15,939 bases of DNA from Planctomycetota bacterium. GTDB taxonomy: Bacteria > Planctomycetota > Phycisphaerae > WQYP01. Shown one piece after another: positions 13,869-15,939 of this stretch. Where the stretch lies: contig JAJZGH010000102.1 in the NCBI GenBank assembly GCA_021798635.1, positions 1 through 15,939 of the forward strand, read 5' to 3'. The stretch's first letter is position 1. Each line of letters begins with the position of its first letter. Under the pieces are notes generated by a model. It was not told the DNA's origin. It was given only the letters and a program-made list of their open reading frames with translations, and ran no database searches. A program made the translations under genes and the position numbers.

Positions 13869-14957
13869 ATGGCATCCAAGGAAGACGTACTTGAAGCACT
13901 GCGTTCGGTTCAAGATCCCGAATTGTTCAAGGATATTGTGACCCTTAACATGGTAAAGTCTGTTGAGGTGCACGGTGCAACGGCCAAAATTGATGTCGAA
14001 CTTACCACACCGGCGTGCCCGCTCAAGGATCGAATTCGTGCGGACGTGACAGCGGCGGTAGCGCGGCTGCCGGGCATTACAAAAGTGGATATTACCCTTA
14101 GCAGTCGGGTGCGGTCGGGAAGCGATCCGCGGACGATTCTTCCGGGCGTAAAAAACATTATCGCGGTGGGGGCGGGTAAAGGGGGCGTAGGTAAAAGTAC
14201 AATTTCAGTGGCCATCGCAGCGGGATTGGCTTTGCGCGGCGCAACCGTGGGGCTTATGGATGCCGATGTGTATGGCCCATCGATTCCGACCATGACGGGC
14301 CTGGAGGCCCAATCGCCGGCGGTGCAGGGTGACAAAATCATCCCGTTTGTCGTGGGGCCGCACGGGCAGAGCATTAAAGTCATGTCCATTGGTTTTATTG
14401 TTCCCCGTGAAAAGGCTCTCATCTGGCGCGGCCCGATGGTGCATGGCGTCATCAAGCAATTTCTTGAGCAGGTCCAATGGGGTGATCTGGATTATCTGGT
14501 GGTCGATTTGCCGCCGGGCACCGGAGATGTGTCTTTGACTCTGGCGCAATCCATTCCATTGACCGGGGCTGTGATCGTGGCGACGCCGCAGGAAGTAGCA
14601 CTGATGGATGCGCGCCGGGCGGTGCGAATGTTCCAGCAGTTGGGCGTGTCGATTCTGGGGGTGGTGGAGAACATGAGCTATTTTGTTTGCGATCATGGAA
14701 CACAATACGACCTTTTCGGACGCGGCGGCAGTGAGCGCATGGCCAAGGAAATGGGTTTGCCTTTCCTGGGCGAACTACCCATGGATATCCGCATTCCGCG
14801 GCACGGGGACAAGGGACAACTCTTCGCAGGTTTCAAAAATGGTTCTCCCTCCCAAAGTTTTCTTGACAGTATTGTCGAAAATCTCGCCGGGCAGATCAGC
14901 GTGCGCAATATGACCCGGCCGGCGGCAAAATCTTTGAAGCTCGAGGTTACCGAGTAA
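13869..14957 (+). CDS. mrp: Mrp/NBP35-family iron-sulfur cluster carrier ATPase
   Basis: A 362-residue cytosolic P-loop ATPase that binds and hands [4Fe-4S] clusters to apo-proteins (Mrp/ApbC family). An N-terminal MIP18/DUF59 domain (about 3-80) carries TTPACP with Cys50. The deviant Walker A is GKGGVGKS (103-110), followed by MDADVYGPSIP (130-140), WRGPMVHGVIKQFL (186-199), and DLPPGTGD (213-220) as switch/Walker B. Instead of the family's CxxC, which bridges the dimer and holds the cluster, it reads FVCDHGTQYDLFG: only Cys274 remains. I chose the ATG at 13869 because GGAAG lies 8 bases upstream and it starts right at the DUF59 domain; an in-frame start at 13782 would add 29 residues with no family similarity. 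It is separated from lpdA by a 97-base gap carrying a promoter, so the two are probably distinct transcripts. Confidence 0.94.
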   Translation: MASKEDVLEALRSVQDPELFKDIVTLNMVKSVEVHGATAKIDVELTTPACPLKDRIRADVTAAVARLPGITKVDITLSSRVRSGSDPRTILPGVKNIIAVGAGKGGVGKSTISVAIAAGLALRGATVGLMDADVYGPSIPTMTGLEAQSPAVQGDKIIPFVVGPHGQSIKVMSIGFIVPREKALIWRGPMVHGVIKQFLEQVQWGDLDYLVVDLPPGTGDVSLTLAQSIPLTGAVIVATPQEVALMDARRAVRMFQQLGVSILGVVENMSYFVCDHGTQYDLFGRGGSERMAKEMGLPFLGELPMDIRIPRHGDKGQLFAGFKNGSPSQSFLDSIVENLAGQISVRNMTRPAAKSLKLEVTE

Positions 14958-14985
14958 TGGCGACACGCGCCGACGCACCACGTCA

Positions 14986-15014
14986 TTGGCGGCGGGAGAG
15001 GGTTCGCATACAAT
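14986..15014 (+). promoter_or_regulatory. Sigma70-type promoter for the dihydrolipoamide dehydrogenase gene
   Basis: TTGGCG (14986-14991) and TACAAT (15009-15014) are separated by exactly 17 bases. The -10 box matches five of six consensus positions and the -35 box has the TTG core. Transcription would start near 15021, giving a leader of about 34 bases to the GTG at 15055. It is the best promoter candidate in the window. Confidence 0.5.
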
Positions 15015-15044
15015 TCATTGGTAACGGCCGATGGTGGCCGAGCA

Positions 15045-15048
15045 GGAG
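15045..15048 (+). promoter_or_regulatory. Ribosome-binding site choosing the GTG start of lpdA
   Basis: GGAG lies 6 bases before GTG at 15055. An in-frame ATG at 15031 has no such site and would add MVAEQELF before the family N-terminus. Confidence 0.6.
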
Positions 15049-15054
15049 TTATTT

Positions 15055-15939
15055 GTGGTAGAAGAAAAATTTGATCTGGTAATTGTCGGTTCCGGTCCGG
15101 CGGGTTATGTCGCGGCGGTACGGGCGGGGCAGCTTGGGAAAAAAGTGGCATGTGTTGAGCGTGCGGAACTGGGCGGTATTTGTCTGAACTGGGGTTGCAT
15201 TCCCACCAAAGCTTTGATTCAGGACGCCCATGTCATGCACCAGATGCATCGTGCGGCCAATGATTACGGCATTATGGTGAACACGGAAAAAATGCAATGG
15301 GATAAAATTGTGGCGCGCAGCCGGTCGGTGGCGGTGACCATGAGCAAGGGTATTGAATTTCTGTTCAAGAAAAATAAAGTCACCAAATTTTCCGGCACGG
15401 CCTTTATTCCCAAGCCCGGCATGGTGGAAGTACGCGACGAGAAGGGCACGGTGACCAGCACGTTGCAAGCCGATAAAATTCTGATCTGTACCGGGGCGCG
15501 CAGTCGAGATTTGCCGAATATTAAGCCCGATGGAAAAAGAATTGTCACCAGCCGGGAGGCGATGATACTGCCGAAAATTCCAGGAAAAATGCTCATTATC
15601 GGTGCCGGGGCGATCGGCGTTGAATTTGCATACGTGTACAACGCCTTCGGCACGCAGGTGACGCTGGTGGAAATGCTGCCCAATATCCTGCCTATCGAAG
15701 ATTCTGATGTAAGCACACGCCTGGAAGCCATTTTCAAGAAGCGTGGCATTGATATTCGTACCAACAGCAAAACCGAAAAAGTTGAAGTAAAGCCCGATGG
15801 GGCAGCGGTAACATTGTCGCGCGATGGCAAGAGTGAAACCCTATCGGTTGACTTGGTGCTCCTGGCGGTGGGCGTGACGGGTAACGTGGAAAATCTTTTT
15901 GCCCCCAGCGCCACGCCCATGGTGGATCGCGGTGCCATT
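15055..15939 (+). CDS. lpdA: Dihydrolipoamide dehydrogenase (E3), 3' end cut by the window
   Basis: The first 295 codons of a pyridine nucleotide-disulfide oxidoreductase that reoxidises dihydrolipoyl groups of 2-oxoacid dehydrogenase complexes or the glycine cleavage system, using FAD and NAD+. The FAD-binding loop is GSGPAG (12-17). The redox disulfide is GGICLNWGCIPTK, with Cys43 and Cys48 in the C-x4-C spacing typical of E3. ICTGARSRDLP (about 144-154) follows, then the NAD-binding loop GAGAIG (183-188) and EFAYVYNAFGTQVTLVE, where the acidic residue ending the strand suggests NAD rather than NADP. The frame is still open at the last base; about 165-175 residues, including the catalytic His-Glu of the interface domain, should lie beyond. 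GTG start chosen from the Shine-Dalgarno. No E1 or E2 gene is in view. Confidence 0.94.
   Translation, partial: MVEEKFDLVIVGSGPAGYVAAVRAGQLGKKVACVERAELGGICLNWGCIPTKALIQDAHVMHQMHRAANDYGIMVNTEKMQWDKIVARSRSVAVTMSKGIEFLFKKNKVTKFSGTAFIPKPGMVEVRDEKGTVTSTLQADKILICTGARSRDLPNIKPDGKRIVTSREAMILPKIPGKMLIIGAGAIGVEFAYVYNAFGTQVTLVEMLPNILPIEDSDVSTRLEAIFKKRGIDIRTNSKTEKVEVKPDGAAVTLSRDGKSETLSVDLVLLAVGVTGNVENLFAPSATPMVDRGAI

Overview
The window looks like a piece of a Planctomycetota chromosome, most likely from the Phycisphaerae side of that phylum. The clue is a prepilin-like protein with an N-terminal FTLIE methylation motif and a C-terminal H-X9-DG motif, a class heavily expanded in planctomycetes. The many GTG and TTG starts, small single-gene or two-gene units, and a glycosyltransferase/acyltransferase pair of the kind seen beside carotenoid-type pathways fit this. 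The phylum is an inference from gene content; there is no rRNA here.

Left part (1-3940): the first codons of an unidentified minus-strand gene run off the left edge. Then come an aldo/keto reductase and a prepilin-like protein, both on the minus strand, followed divergently by a zinc-dependent alcohol dehydrogenase. These look like independent transcription units.

Middle (3970-5870): a minus-strand two-gene operon, acyltransferase then family 2 glycosyltransferase, coupled through a TGATG overlap. It resembles the CruC/CruD or CrtQ/CrtO logic of adding a sugar and then an acyl chain to a lipid or carotenoid.

Centre (6310-11577): the most unusual part. Three large plus-strand membrane proteins are recognisable as relatives of complex I subunits NuoL, NuoM and NuoN, in that order. 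No nuoA-nuoK, hydrogenase, Mrp antiporter or DabA gene lies on either side. Compared by eye with E. coli subunits, the charged residues of the proton channels are partly lost in the first protein, mostly substituted in the second and essentially absent in the third. The order of a complex I membrane arm is kept while the pumping chemistry seems to have decayed. This is my main candidate for an undescribed system.

Right part (11847-15939): a complete L-fucose isomerase, an Mrp/NBP35-type iron-sulfur carrier ATPase lacking the second Cys of its usual CxxC, and the first 295 codons of a dihydrolipoamide dehydrogenase with a good sigma70-type promoter, cut by the right edge.

A perfect 24-base repeat occurs in two intergenic gaps, upstream of the NuoL-like gene and upstream of mrp. 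Several stem-loops lie between genes. No tRNA, rRNA, CRISPR array, transposase or integrase was seen. Comparisons with E. coli proteins were made from memory and by eye, so residue correspondences in the membrane proteins need a real alignment.
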